NCBI GenBank assembly: GCA_009377645.1
Contig: WHTQ01000002.1
Location: 60,454 to 124,453 of the forward strand
Length of the DNA stretch: 64,000 nt
Source: Micromonosporaceae bacterium
Lineage (GTDB): Bacteria > Actinomycetota > Actinomycetes > Mycobacteriales > Micromonosporaceae
Direction of reading: 5' to 3'
A program made the translations under genes and the position numbers. Under the pieces are notes generated by a model. That model saw only the letters and a list, made by a program, of their open reading frames with translations. It was not told the DNA's origin and ran no database searches. Below, in pieces: positions 43,128 to 51,999 of the stretch (position 1 is its first letter; the number at the start of each line of letters is the position of its first letter).

Positions 43128-45667
43128 GCCGGCCGCCGGGCGTCGGCCGGGTTCCGGGCGGCCAGCTCCCGGGCGGCCACCGCCCGGTGCAGGTCGTCGG
43201 TGGCGTCCACGATCTCGCGGCGCACGATCGGATGCAGGCCATCGTCGGCCAGCCGACAGTGCGCCGCCGCCAACGTCGCGGGCTCGACCGCCGAGCCGGG
43301 GTACGCGGCGCTGGTCACCTCGGCCAGCATCTGACCCGGCCGCCAGCGCGCGGTGGCGGCGATCTCGCCGAAGTAGCGGGCGACATAGGGCGCGGTCAGG
43401 GCCGGGTCCCCGGGATGCCAGAAACCCGCGGCGGCGGCGACCACGATCCGGTTGGAGTGCTCCCGGTCGGCGGTCACCAGCTCCCAGGCGCGCTGCTTGG
43501 CCGCCGGGTCCGGGCGGGCCGCCCGGCACCGGGTCGCCTCCTGCACTCCCCGGGCGGTCGGGTCCCGCCGCTGCTCGGCGGCGATCAGCGCCTCGTCGGC
43601 GGCGCCCAGCCCGGCCAGCTGGAGCAGGATCGCCCACCGCAGGTCCGGGTCGACCGGCAGCCCCGCCGGCGCCCCGCCGGACAGCCACCGCTGCAACCAC
43701 GGCAGGTCATCCACACCGGCGCAGCGGACCAGGCCGCGAGCCGCCGCGAGCTGCGACCCGCTACCGGGCTCGGCCCGGTCCAGCACCGCCCGGCACACCT
43801 GCGCCAGCGCCGCGTACCCGGCCGGCCGCTCCGCCGGCGGCAGGTACCGGCCGATCACCGGGTCGAGCGTGCGGTCCAGCATGCTCTCGAACACGCCCGC
43901 CTCGGTCTCGGCCGGCAGGGCCGCCGCGGCCAGCCGTACGAACCGCCCGGCCGGCAGCTCGCCGTCCCGGCAGGCGTCCCACACGGTCGCCCACAGCACG
44001 GCCCGCGCCAACGGATCGGCCAGCCGCGGCAGCAGCCCGACCGGGTCCGGCCGGGCCGACAGGCGGACCTTGGCGTAGGTGAGGTCGCCGTCGTTCACCA
44101 GCACCAGCGCACCGTCCACACCGGCCAGTCCGGGAACCGTGGTCAGGTCTCCGTCGCGCTCCGGGTCGAGATCGACCGGCAGCCGGTCCCGGCGCACCAG
44201 TGCACCGTCCACAAGGTCGTAAACCCCCACCAGGACCCGGTGCGGCCGCAGGACCGGATGCCCGGGCGGCGCGGTCTGTCGCAGCCGCACCTGCCCCGCG
44301 GCCCCGTCCGAGTTGACCTCGGCGTGGAGGGTGTTGACCTGCGGCTCCCGCAGCCACACTCGGGACCACCCGGTCAGGTCCCGGCCGCTGGCCGCCGACA
44401 GCGCGGCCAGCAGGTCGTCCAGCGCCGCGTTCCGGTACGCGTGGGCGGCGAAGTACCGGCGCAGACCGGCCAGGAACGCCTCGTCGCCCACCCAGGCGAC
44501 CAGCTGCCGAAGCACCGCGGACCCCTTCGCGTACGAGATGCCGTCGAAGTTGGCCAGCGCCGCGACCGTGTCGGGGACCTCGGCCGCCGCCACCGGATGC
44601 GTGGACGGGCGCTGGTCGGCCGCGTACCCGTGGGCCTTGCGGGAGACCGCGTAGGTGGTCCAGGCGGTTCGCCAGCGGGTCGCGTCGGCGACCACCCGCC
44701 AGCCCAGGTAGTCGGCGAACGACTCGTTCAGCCACAGGTCGTCCCACCATCGCATGGTGACCAGGTTGCCGAACCACATGTGCGCCATCTCGTGGGCCAC
44801 CAGCACCGCCCGGCGCTCCCGCTCGTAGTCGGTGACCGCCCCCCGGAACACCAGCTCGTCCCGGACCAGCACGCAGCCGGGCAGCTCCATCGCCCCCCAG
44901 CTCAGCTCCGGCACGAACGCCTGGTCGTAGCTGCCGAACGGGTAGCGGATGCCGAACAGCTCGTGGTAATGGTCCAGGCAGGCGGCGGTCACCTCGAACA
45001 GCTCCGGCGCCTCCCGGTCCAGCTCCCCGGCGAGCGAGGCCCGCGCGTAGAGGCTGAGCGGGATCCCGTCGTGGGTGGTGTGGCGGTGGTGGTACGGCCC
45101 GGCCACCATCGCGATCAGGTAGGTGGCCAGCGGTGGGGTGGGCGCCAGCTCCCAGCGGCCCGGGGCGACCCGGGTGGCCGCACCGTTGCCACGGACCAGC
45201 CAGCTCGGGTCGGCGGTCACCCGGACCGTCACCGGCGCCTTCAGGTCGGGCTGGTCGAAGCAGGCCATGAACGCCGGTGCCTCGGTGATCGACGGCTGCG
45301 CGTACAGGTAGACCGCGCCGTCGACCGGGTCGACGAACCGGTGCATCCCCTCGCTGGCGTGCGAGAACGGGAAATCGGCCACCACCTCCAGCTGGTTCTG
45401 CGCCGGCAGGTCGGTCAGGTGGAGCCGGCCGTCGGCCAGCGCGGACGCAGCGAGCGCCGCGCCGTTGAGCCGGGCCGAGCGCAGCGCCAGCGGCCGCAGC
45501 TCGGCGAAGGTCGCGGCGCCGGAGGTCGCCGTGAACCGGATCGTGGTGGTGGAACGGAACGAGTCCGGCCCGCGGGTCAGGTCGAAGTCGATCTCGTACC
45601 CGTCGACGGTGAGCAGCGCGGCCCGCGCCCGCGCCTCCTGGATGGTGAGACTCGGCACGCCGTCCAT
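43124..45667 (-). CDS. pepN: Aminopeptidase N (M1 family) with altered exopeptidase motif
   Basis: An 847-residue zinc aminopeptidase. HEMAH (292-296) with NES (E315) downstream makes the HExxH-18-E zinc site; [15 protein letters not shown] (257-271) is the substrate N-terminus-binding motif. The C-terminal ERAP1_C-like helical domain is present ([20 protein letters not shown]). In the family the binding motif is GAMEN; here the last residue is leucine. Cytoplasmic peptide turnover. ATG 45667 divergent from radC; nadD is coupled at its 3' end. Confidence 0.93.
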   Translation of the reverse strand: MDGVPSLTIQEARARAALLTVDGYEIDFDLTRGPDSFRSTTTIRFTATSGAATFAELRPLALRSARLNGAALAASALADGRLHLTDLPAQNQLEVVADFPFSHASEGMHRFVDPVDGAVYLYAQPSITEAPAFMACFDQPDLKAPVTVRVTADPSWLVRGNGAATRVAPGRWELAPTPPLATYLIAMVAGPYHHRHTTHDGIPLSLYARASLAGELDREAPELFEVTAACLDHYHELFGIRYPFGSYDQAFVPELSWGAMELPGCVLVRDELVFRGAVTDYERERRAVLVAHEMAHMWFGNLVTMRWWDDLWLNESFADYLGWRVVADATRWRTAWTTYAVSRKAHGYAADQRPSTHPVAAAEVPDTVAALANFDGISYAKGSAVLRQLVAWVGDEAFLAGLRRYFAAHAYRNAALDDLLAALSAASGRDLTGWSRVWLREPQVNTLHAEVNSDGAAGQVRLRQTAPPGHPVLRPHRVLVGVYDLVDGALVRRDRLPVDLDPERDGDLTTVPGLAGVDGALVLVNDGDLTYAKVRLSARPDPVGLLPRLADPLARAVLWATVWDACRDGELPAGRFVRLAAAALPAETEAGVFESMLDRTLDPVIGRYLPPAERPAGYAALAQVCRAVLDRAEPGSGSQLAAARGLVRCAGVDDLPWLQRWLSGGAPAGLPVDPDLRWAILLQLAGLGAADEALIAAEQRRDPTARGVQEATRCRAARPDPAAKQRAWELVTADREHSNRIVVAAAAGFWHPGDPALTAPYVARYFGEIAATARWRPGQMLAEVTSAAYPGSAVEPATLAAAHCRLADDGLHPIVRREIVDATDDLHRAVAARELAARNPADARRPA

Positions 45668-45736
45668 CTTGCCCGACCGGCCAGCCGGCGGAGGCCGGCG
45701 GCCCCGTGGCCCGGTGCCGGTGTCACACCTCGCCGC

Positions 45737-45742
45737 TAACCT
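45737..45742 (+). promoter_or_regulatory. Candidate -10 for leaderless radC
   Basis: TAACCT with 6 nt to ATG 45749. Confidence 0.45.
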
Positions 45743-45748
45743 GCCGGC

Positions 45749-46483
45749 ATGCGAATCATCGACCTGCCAAGGAGCGAGCGGCCCCGGGAGCGGCTGGCCG
45801 CGTCAGGAGCATCCGCACTGGCCGAGCGGGAGCTGCTCGCGGTCCTGCTCGGCACCGGTGGCGCTCGGGGTGTGGGGGCGCACGACCTGGCCGAGCGCCT
45901 GCTGGCCCGGTTCGGGTCGGTCGCCGCGCTCGCCCGCGCCCACCCGGCCGACCTGGCGGGGGTCAGCGGCATCGGCCCGGCCAAGGCCGCCGCGCTGGTG
46001 GCCGCGTTCGAGCTGGCGCGCCGGGGCACGGTGGTGGCCGACCGGCCGCTGGCGATCAACAACGCGCTCGACGTGGTGACCGCCGCCGGCCCGCTGCTGC
46101 GGGGGCGGGCCCGGGAGCGGCTGATCGTGGTGCTGTGCGACCACGCCAACCGGGTGCTCGGCTGCGACGTGATATCGGAGGGGTCGGCCGACCGGGCGCT
46201 GCTGCCGGTGCGGGAGGTGGTGGTGGCGGTGCTACGGCGCGACGGGAAGGCGTTCGCGCTCGCCCACAACCACCCAAGCGGCGACCCGACCCCGAGCGGC
46301 GAGGACATCGACGCAACCTGGCAGGTCCGGGAGGCGGCGGCCGCCGTCGGGCTGCGCTTCCTCGACCATGTGGTGGTGACCGATACGGACTGGCGGCGGG
46401 TGCTGGCCGGGCGCGAGTCGCCCCACTCCGCGCGGCTGCTGGGCGCCTCCCGGCGCGCCTACTACGCGCGGCGGCAACGGTAA
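45749..46483 (+). CDS. radC: RadC-family JAB-domain protein
   Basis: A 244-residue protein: N-terminal UPF0758 part (ERPRERLAASGASALAEREL), an HhH (LAGVSGIGPAKAAALVAAFE) and a C-terminal JAB/MPN metalloprotease fold with FALAHNHPSGDPTPSGEDID and a metal site (HxH...D). Despite the name, no repair role is established; it is often tied to mobile DNA or stress. Starts 81 bp from the divergent pepN. Confidence 0.92.
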   Translation: MRIIDLPRSERPRERLAASGASALAERELLAVLLGTGGARGVGAHDLAERLLARFGSVAALARAHPADLAGVSGIGPAKAAALVAAFELARRGTVVADRPLAINNALDVVTAAGPLLRGRARERLIVVLCDHANRVLGCDVISEGSADRALLPVREVVVAVLRRDGKAFALAHNHPSGDPTPSGEDIDATWQVREAAAAVGLRFLDHVVVTDTDWRRVLAGRESPHSARLLGASRRAYYARRQR

Positions 46484-46522
46484 CCGCCGGGGCGGTGCTG
46501 GCCGGGAGCCGCCCGCCGTTGC

Positions 46523-46528
46523 TATCCT
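46523..46528 (+). promoter_or_regulatory. -10 box of the trpS leader transcript
   Basis: TATCCT with exactly 6 nt to the leader-peptide ATG 46535, so the transcript likely begins at or next to the leader start codon. Confidence 0.55.
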
Positions 46529-46534
46529 GGTCCG

Positions 46535-46576
46535 ATGCGGACCGCGCCGGACCGGCTTGGTAGGTGGGCGCCCTGA
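46535..46576 (+). CDS. trpS leader peptide (MRTAPDRLGRWAP)
   Basis: A 13-codon open frame ending in TGA at 46574. Codon 11 is TGG, the only Trp codon, and it lies inside the first attenuator arm. It is followed by three further complementary segments. The size, Trp position and downstream trpS fit a ribosome-stalling leader. It appears to be translated from a leaderless start. Confidence 0.65.
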   Translation: MRTAPDRLGRWAP

Positions 46577-46636
46577 CGGGCGGCCACCGCATTCCGCATC
46601 CCGACATCACCGCGGCCGCCCCGTCCGGGCGGCCGC
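46563..46636 (+). promoter_or_regulatory. Four-segment transcription attenuator of trpS
   Basis: Segment 1 (46563-46573, GGTGGGCGCCC) pairs with segment 2 (46578-46588) with one mismatch. Segment 2's GGGCGGCC pairs perfectly with GGCCGCCC in segment 3 (46614-46621). Segment 3 (46612-46621, GCGGCCGCCC) pairs perfectly over 10 bp with segment 4 (46627-46636), the terminator hairpin. Stalling at the Trp codon in segment 1 would free segment 2 to pair with 3 and stop terminator 3:4 forming. Confidence 0.65.
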
Positions 46637-46696
46637 TTCGCGCATCCCGCGGCGTCCCGGACCCGGGCGGCTCCCGATCCACATCAGGAGCCTGAC

Positions 46697-48523
46697 ATGT
46701 TCCCCACGCCCACCGGCACCGCCGCGCCCGCCGCCACCAGCACCGCCGCCGCCCGCACCGGCCCGAGCCGGCCGGTGCGTCGACTGACCGGGCTGAAGCC
46801 CACCGGGCACCTGCATCTGGGCAGCCTGATCGGTGCCATCGCACCGATGGTTGCTGCCCAGACCGGCCCCGCGACCAGCTCGCTGGTAGCGGTGGTCGAC
46901 CTGCACGCGCTGACCGTCGACCACCGGCCACACGAGGTGCGCGCACTCACGCTCGAGCAGGCGACCACACTGCTGGCCGCCGGCCTCGACCCGGACCGGA
47001 CCACGCTGTTCGTCCAGTCCCACGTACCGGAGCACACCGAGCTGCACTACCTGCTCGAATGCCTGACCGGGTACGGAGATGCGCATCGGATGATCCAGTT
47101 CCGGGAACGGGCGGCGGCCGCCGGCAGCGGGCAGATCCGACTGAGCCTGCTCACCTATCCGGTGCTGATGGCCGCCGACATCCTGCTGCACAACGCGGAC
47201 GAGGTACCGGTCGGCGACGATCAGGCCCAGCATCTCGAGCTCGCACGCGACCTCGCGACCCGGTTCAACACCCGGTACGGCGACACCTTCGCGATCCCGC
47301 GCGGCGTCCTGCCCCCGGTGGCTGCCCGGATCCGGGACCTCGCCGACCCGACCGCCAAGATGGGCAAGTCCACCGCGACCGCCGCCGGAACCCTGCGGCT
47401 GCTGGACCCACCGGATGTGCTGCGGGACAAGCTGCGCCGGGCGGTCACCGACCCGGATCGGACGGTCCGCTACGACCCGGCCGGCAAACCCGGGGTCTCC
47501 AACCTGCTGGAGATCCTGGCCGCCTGCACCGGAGCCGGTCCGGACCCCGCCTCGCTGGCCGCCGGCTTCCGCTCCTACCAGCAGCTCAAGGAGGCCACCG
47601 CCGAGGTCGTGATCGGGGTGCTGGCACCGATCCAGCGCCGCTACGTAGAGCTGGCGGCCGAGCCCGAACAGGTCCGGGAGGTGCTGGCCACCGGCGCCGC
47701 CCGGGCGCGCGAGCAGGCCGCGGTCACGGTGGCCAGGGCCCGCCGCGCGATCGGCCTGCTCCCCGCTGACTCATCGCCAAGCGCCCATCCGCGGTGCGAC
47801 ACGCCGGCGGAAGTCCATGATCGACCTTGGCGGGGCGGGCGGGCAGGGTCAGAGGGCGTCGTCGGGGTGGATCTCGCGGTGGTCCCGCGGGGTCATCAGG
47901 TGTACGCCGAGCACCCGTACCCCGTTTTCGGCGCAGACCTCGTGGGTCACCCGGAACCAGGTTCGGTCGACGTCGGTGATCGCACCGGTGCCGGGGCGGG
48001 TCAGGGCCACCAGGATCCCGCCGCCCTCGTCCCCCTCAGCCAGCGCAGAGGCGAATACCGACACGAAGTGCGCGCAGTCTTCCGCGTCGACGTCGTCCGG
48101 CACGTCGTCGACCGGGCAGTGCACCATGACCCGGTTCTCCGCGTCGCACAGGACGAACCGGACCCCCCGGTGACCGCGGTCGCCCGGATCCAGGGCGATC
48201 TCCAGGTGTTCCCGAATTGCTTCAGGCGTGTTCAGAACCGGAGTTTCGGTCATGAGCGGTCATCGTGCCACAGTGTTGCATCGTTCGCAGCCCCGTCACC
48301 ATCCGGCGACGGCTGGTCATCCTCGCCGGTCGGAGCCGGGTCACCGGCATCCGGGTCACCGGTATCCGGGGCGTCCGTGGCGGGACGGCGGCGCCCCTTC
48401 CGGGCGGCCAGCCGCTCGGCGGCGTTGGGCCGTCGCCGCCCGCCGCCACCCGCGGTCGACCCCGGATCGGCCAGCCGCTCGTCCGTACCACGAACCGGTG
48501 AAACGTGGTCGATGCCGGCGTAG
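46697..48523 (+). CDS. trpS: Tryptophanyl-tRNA synthetase with run-on C-terminal frame
   Basis: Class I synthetase charging tRNA-Trp. HIGH-type motif [38 protein letters not shown] and the KMSKS-type [12 protein letters not shown] are present. Normal homology ends near RRAIGLLPA (about residue 358), the usual family size of 330-350. The frame then continues without stop to 48523, giving 608 codons. The last 250 run antisense to two genes on the other strand and are Pro/Arg/Ser-rich without domain signs. A half-copy of a dispersed palindrome lies exactly where the gene should end. AGGAG precedes ATG 46697. Confidence 0.88.
   Translation: MFPTPTGTAAPAATSTAAARTGPSRPVRRLTGLKPTGHLHLGSLIGAIAPMVAAQTGPATSSLVAVVDLHALTVDHRPHEVRALTLEQATTLLAAGLDPDRTTLFVQSHVPEHTELHYLLECLTGYGDAHRMIQFRERAAAAGSGQIRLSLLTYPVLMAADILLHNADEVPVGDDQAQHLELARDLATRFNTRYGDTFAIPRGVLPPVAARIRDLADPTAKMGKSTATAAGTLRLLDPPDVLRDKLRRAVTDPDRTVRYDPAGKPGVSNLLEILAACTGAGPDPASLAAGFRSYQQLKEATAEVVIGVLAPIQRRYVELAAEPEQVREVLATGAARAREQAAVTVARARRAIGLLPADSSPSAHPRCDTPAEVHDRPWRGGRAGSEGVVGVDLAVVPRGHQVYAEHPYPVFGADLVGHPEPGSVDVGDRTGAGAGQGHQDPAALVPLSQRRGEYRHEVRAVFRVDVVRHVVDRAVHHDPVLRVAQDEPDPPVTAVARIQGDLQVFPNCFRRVQNRSFGHERSSCHSVASFAAPSPSGDGWSSSPVGAGSPASGSPVSGASVAGRRRPFRAASRSAALGRRRPPPPAVDPGSASRSSVPRTGETWSMPA
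47797..47825. repeat. Dispersed palindromic repeat, half copy, at the expected trpS end
   Basis: CGACACGCCGGCGGAAGTCC then ATGATCGAC matches the right half of the element at 25331-25391 (CGACACGCCGG and CTCCATGATCAAC). It lies within the trpS frame just past the last conserved residues. Confidence 0.55.
47849..48253 (-). CDS. Acidic cytosolic protein of unknown function, coupled to obgE
   Basis: A 134-residue protein: [20 protein letters not shown], then [40 protein letters not shown] and [20 protein letters not shown]. The pattern of alternating strands and helices is reminiscent of DUF4192 or RadC-like alpha/beta folds, but no family is claimed. ATG overlaps the obgE stop by 4 nt, so it is translated with ObgE. 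Its whole length is covered by the antisense extension of the trpS frame. Confidence 0.75.
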   Translation of the reverse strand: MTETPVLNTPEAIREHLEIALDPGDRGHRGVRFVLCDAENRVMVHCPVDDVPDDVDAEDCAHFVSVFASALAEGDEGGGILVALTRPGTGAITDVDRTWFRVTHEVCAENGVRVLGVHLMTPRDHREIHPDDAL

Positions 48524-49818
48524 ACGCTCGGTTGCCAGTCGAACTCCCGCCCACCGATCCGCACCGTGCTGCCCGGTTCGGCCCCGGATCGGGCAAGCGC
48601 CTGCTCCACCCCGAGCCGGGCCAGCCGGTCGGCCAGGTAGCCGACCGCCTCGTCGTTGTCGAAGTTCGTCTGCCGGACCCACCGCTCCGGCCGGGCGCCC
48701 CGCACCAGGAAGCTCCCGTCGGCGGCCGGTTCCACAGTGAACCCGGTCTCGTCCACCGGTCGGGGGCGCAGCACCGGGCCGGCGCCACCCGGTACCGGCC
48801 CGGCCACCGGCTCGGCCGCCCGGGCGGCGGCGACCAGCTCGGCCATCGCGAAGGCCAGCTCCCGCAGGCCCTCCCGGGTGGCGGCGCTCACCTCGTACGC
48901 GGTCAAACCGCGCTCGGCCAGGTCGGGCCGGACGATCTCCGCCAGGTCCCGGCCATCCGGGACGTCGATCTTGTTGAGGGCGACTAGTCGCGGCCGTTCC
49001 GCGAGACCTCCGTATGCGGCCAGCTCGGCCTCGATCGCGTCGATGTCCGCGACCGGGTCCCGGCCCGGCTCGGCGGTGGCGCAGTCCACCACGTGCACCA
49101 GCACCGCACACCGCTCGACGTGGCGAAGGAACTCCAGGCCCAGCCCCTTGCCGGTGGCGGCTCCCGGGATCAGGCCCGGCACATCCGCGACCGTGAACGT
49201 CTCGTCGCCCGCCCGGACCACCCCGAGGTTCGGCACCAGCGTGGTGAACGGGTAGTCGGCGATCTTCGGCCGGGCCGCCGAGAGCGTCGAGATCAGCGAG
49301 GACTTGCCAGCCGACGGGAACCCGACCAGCCCGACGTCGGCGACGCTCTTGAGCTCCAGCACCACCTCCCGCTGCTCGCCCGGCTCGCCCAGCTCCGCGA
49401 ACCCGGGCGCCTTCCGGCGGGCGTTGGCCAGCGCCGCGTTGCCGCGACCGCCGCGCCCACCCCGGGCCACCGGGTACGCGGTGCCGGCGCCGACCAGGTC
49501 CGCCAGCAGCTCCCCGTCCGGGGTCTGAACGACCGTCCCGTCCGGAACCTTCAGCACCAGGTCGGCGCCGTTCGCACCGTGCCGGCGGGACCCGGCGCCG
49601 TGGGCACCGCCCGGCGCCGTCACATGCGGGCGGAAGTGAAGGTCCAGCAGCGTGTGCACGCCCGGGTCGACGACCAGCAGCACATCGCCGCCGCGCCCGC
49701 CGTTACCCCCGTCCGGGCCGCCAAGCGGCTTGAACTTCTCCCGGTGCACCGACACGCAGCCGTTGCCGCCGTTGCCGCCCCGGACCTGCAGGACCGCCCG
49801 GTCCACGAACGTGGCCAT
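48250..49818 (-). CDS. obgE: GTPase ObgE/CgtA, ribosome assembly
   Basis: A 522-residue GTPase. The glycine-rich OBG domain is [20 protein letters not shown] and on to [20 protein letters not shown]. The G domain has [20 protein letters not shown] and DVPGLIPGA. The C-terminal OCT domain contains [20 protein letters not shown], after which a tail of 90 residues is acidic and Ser/Pro/Asp-rich ([14 protein letters not shown]). It binds the 50S subunit late in assembly. Follows rpmA by 53 bp, the common rplU-rpmA-obg order. Confidence 0.96.
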   Translation of the reverse strand: MATFVDRAVLQVRGGNGGNGCVSVHREKFKPLGGPDGGNGGRGGDVLLVVDPGVHTLLDLHFRPHVTAPGGAHGAGSRRHGANGADLVLKVPDGTVVQTPDGELLADLVGAGTAYPVARGGRGGRGNAALANARRKAPGFAELGEPGEQREVVLELKSVADVGLVGFPSAGKSSLISTLSAARPKIADYPFTTLVPNLGVVRAGDETFTVADVPGLIPGAATGKGLGLEFLRHVERCAVLVHVVDCATAEPGRDPVADIDAIEAELAAYGGLAERPRLVALNKIDVPDGRDLAEIVRPDLAERGLTAYEVSAATREGLRELAFAMAELVAAARAAEPVAGPVPGGAGPVLRPRPVDETGFTVEPAADGSFLVRGARPERWVRQTNFDNDEAVGYLADRLARLGVEQALARSGAEPGSTVRIGGREFDWQPSVYAGIDHVSPVRGTDERLADPGSTAGGGGRRRPNAAERLAARKGRRRPATDAPDTGDPDAGDPAPTGEDDQPSPDGDGAANDATLWHDDRS

Positions 49819-49871
49819 GTCAGGTGCCTCCCGGCGGGCCGAGCCGCCCCGGCGCCGGCGGCGGGTGAGGG

Positions 49872-50129
49872 CTAGACCTGCGGCGTGGTGATGCTGACCG
49901 TCTTGCGGCCACGCTTGCTGCCGAACGTGACGTGACCGGGGGCGAGCGCGAACAGCGTGTCGTCCCGCCCGCGGCCCACCAGGTCACCGGGGTGGAACTT
50001 GGTCCCCCGCTGCCGGACCAGGATCTCGCCGGCGTTCACGAGCTGCCCGCCGAAGCGCTTCACACCCAGCCGCTGGGCGTGCGAGTCGCGGCCGTTGCGG
50101 GAGCTGGACGCCCCCTTTTTGTGAGCCAT
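49872..50129 (-). CDS. rpmA: 50S ribosomal protein L27
   Basis: An 85-residue protein starting [20 protein letters not shown], with [20 protein letters not shown] and [20 protein letters not shown]. The N-terminal tail reaches the peptidyl-transferase centre. It follows rplU by 9 nt. Confidence 0.97.
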   Translation of the reverse strand: MAHKKGASSSRNGRDSHAQRLGVKRFGGQLVNAGEILVRQRGTKFHPGDLVGRGRDDTLFALAPGHVTFGSKRGRKTVSITTPQV

Positions 50130-50138
50130 CGAGGATGC

Positions 50139-50453
50139 CTACTTCCCGGTCGAGATCCCGGTCACCTTCACCCGGGTCAGCCGCTGCCGGTGACCCTGGC
50201 GCTTGTGATAGCCGGTCTTGTTCTTGAACTTGTGGATCCGGATCTTCGGACCCTTGCCGTGCGCCATCAGCTGGCCGGCGACCGCGACCTGGGCCAGCCG
50301 GGCCCGGTCGGTCACCACCTGCTCGCCGTCGACCAGCAGCACGGCGGGAAGCGTCACCTGGTCGCCGGGCTCGCCAGCGAGCTTCTCGACCTCGATCACG
50401 TCGCCCTGGGCGACCCGGTACTGCTTGCCGCCGGTCTTGACGATCGCGTACAT
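50139..50453 (-). CDS. rplU: 50S ribosomal protein L21
   Basis: A 104-residue protein: [20 protein letters not shown], then [20 protein letters not shown] and [14 protein letters not shown]. Its leader (50454-50564) holds a TATCCT box on the minus strand near 50557-50562 and GC-rich sequence, so a promoter for rplU-rpmA-obgE is likely there. Confidence 0.97.
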   Translation of the reverse strand: MYAIVKTGGKQYRVAQGDVIEVEKLAGEPGDQVTLPAVLLVDGEQVVTDRARLAQVAVAGQLMAHGKGPKIRIHKFKNKTGYHKRQGHRQRLTRVKVTGISTGK

Positions 50454-50564
50454 GGCACGCGGCTCCCTGTCAGTGCTGGTGGAGATCGGGCGCCCGGGTC
50501 CCGCGACTGGACACGGGCTCTCTCAGAACGCGGCGCACGGCAGCGCGCCGCCCGTCAGGATACG

Positions 50565-50608
50565 CCATGCCCGCGGGCGCGCCCAACCCAGGGCGCCCGC
50601 GGGCATGG
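50565..50608. terminator. Long stem-loop terminator after the two-lipoprotein unit
   Basis: Perfect 16-nt arms CCATGCCCGCGGGCGC (50565-50580) and GCGCCCGCGGGCATGG (50593-50608) with a 12-nt loop, 10 bp after the stop at 50619 and upstream of the rplU promoter. Confidence 0.8.
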
Positions 50609-50618
50609 CCGGATGCAG

Positions 50619-51425
50619 TCAGTCGCAGCGCGCGCCGAGCGTCGTGACCGCCTCCTGGAAGGCGCTCAGGTCGTCCGGCTGACTGCCCGCGGCGAAGCTG
50701 TCCACCCAGGTCTCGACCGCGGCCGCGATGCCCTCCAGGGCCGCCCGCAGCTCGGCGTCCTCGGCGCCGGCCGCGAGGTCCCGGAAGCCCTGGGCGAACC
50801 GGTCGGCGGCATCCCGCAGCCGCGCGATCGCCGCCTCGAGTGCCGCCTGGTCGTCCCCCGCCAGCACCTCGTCCACATCTTCGGCCGCGGTGGCCACCTG
50901 GTCGAACGAGCCACCGTCCGCCTCCCCCAGGGCAGCGGCGCACACCTCGGCCGACCCGCTCGGGCCCGCCGGGCCGGAGCCGAGCGCGGCGCCGGCACCG
51001 GCTCCGGCGCCGAACCCGCACCGGTCCTCCAGCGGCTGCAGGGCGGTCTCGACATCGTCGAGGTTCGGCTCGGCACCGCCATCCCCCCAGCCGGCGCCGA
51101 ACTCGACCACCGCGGTGGCGAGGTCCTCGAGCAGCCCGCGCAGCTCGCCGTCGGACGACTCGGCCGCCAGGTCACGCAGCTCACCACCCCACCGGTCGGC
51201 GGCCGAGCTGATCTCGGCCACGTTCTCCGGTGAGCCGTCCCACTCGGTGAGCGCGGTCTGCAACCCGGCGCCGAGCTCGGTCATCGCCTGCTCGACGGCG
51301 GCGCAGGTCTGCTCCGGGCTGGCCGTACCACCGCCGTCGCCGTCCTCGTCTCCGGAGTCGCCGCCGCAGCCCGCCACGGCCAGCAGGCCGGCGGCCATGG
51401 CGGCCAGCATCCAGCTGGATCGCAT
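50619..51425 (-). CDS. Acidic lipoprotein with two tandem copies of an unknown domain
   Basis: A 268-residue lipoprotein (LLAVAGC lipobox; Cys20). The mature part consists of two related halves of about 100 residues. Each opens with a cysteine (TCAAVEQAMTELGAGLQTAL; VCAAALGEADGGSFDQVATA), has a shared RDLAAxSxDxELRxxLExxA block (RDLAAESSDGELRGLLEDLA; RDLAAGAEDAELRAALEGIA), and closes with a cysteine (DRCG; ARCD). The protein is very acidic and mostly helical. Function unknown. 25 bp after a single-domain paralogue. Confidence 0.72.
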   Translation of the reverse strand: MRSSWMLAAMAAGLLAVAGCGGDSGDEDGDGGGTASPEQTCAAVEQAMTELGAGLQTALTEWDGSPENVAEISSAADRWGGELRDLAAESSDGELRGLLEDLATAVVEFGAGWGDGGAEPNLDDVETALQPLEDRCGFGAGAGAGAALGSGPAGPSGSAEVCAAALGEADGGSFDQVATAAEDVDEVLAGDDQAALEAAIARLRDAADRFAQGFRDLAAGAEDAELRAALEGIAAAVETWVDSFAAGSQPDDLSAFQEAVTTLGARCD

Positions 51426-51450
51426 CGGCCCTACCTCCGTCCGGCCCGCC

Positions 51451-51882
51451 TCACCCGCAGAACTCGGCCACCCCGTCACCAGCGGCCTGGATCCCCTGCG
51501 GGTCGGGCACGTTACCGGACTCGACCTCGCCGGACAGGTTCTCGAGCTCGGTCGCGAAGGTCTCCAGCGCGGTCCGGAACTCGTCGTCGGCGGCGTCCTC
51601 CGCGGCCCCCCGGACCTCCGTGTTGACCTCGGTCACCAGGCTGTTGAGCTGCAGCACCGCCTCCGCGAGGGCGGCGTCGTCGTCCTGCCCGGCGGCCAGG
51701 CCAGCCTCCTGCATCGCCGAGGTCAGATCGGCCTCGAGCGGGTCGAGCGTGGCGTTCAGGTCCTCGCACAGCGCCTCGGTGCTCTGGCCGCCGCCGCCGT
51801 CGTCGTCATCTCCGCCGCCGCACGCGGTCACTGCGGTGAGCATCCCGGCAGCCAGCACGGCCGCGGCCAACTTGCGTCGCAT
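51451..51882 (-). CDS. Acidic lipoprotein, single-domain paralogue
   Basis: A 143-residue lipoprotein (signal AAAVLAAGMLTAVTAC). The mature domain opens EALCEDLNATLDPLEADLTS and closes AAGDGVAEFCG, with the helix text EFRTALETFATELENLSGEV in the place of the RDLAA block in the downstream gene. The shared layout of first Cys, four helices and last Cys suggests common descent. No function assigned; a cell-surface helical-bundle protein. Confidence 0.7.
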   Translation of the reverse strand: MRRKLAAAVLAAGMLTAVTACGGGDDDDGGGGQSTEALCEDLNATLDPLEADLTSAMQEAGLAAGQDDDAALAEAVLQLNSLVTEVNTEVRGAAEDAADDEFRTALETFATELENLSGEVESGNVPDPQGIQAAGDGVAEFCG

Positions 51883-51999
51883 GAGTCTGGTTCCTCCCTC
51901 GGTCGGACAATGCCCCAGGCAGCGTACGCGGTCGCCGCAAGCCTGATCAGCCGGCCGGCTGGCGTCCGGGGTCCCCGGTCCGGGACCGCGGCGGCCGGA

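Noticed and set aside
48254..48523. A separate plus-strand gene antisense to obgE
   Set aside because: No start signal or domain character; it is only the run-on of the trpS frame in high-GC DNA.
51883..51999. GC-rich palindromic stretch downstream of RNase E/G as a terminator
   Set aside because: GGTCC/GGACC arms are short and interrupted; a terminator is plausible but not supported well enough to list.
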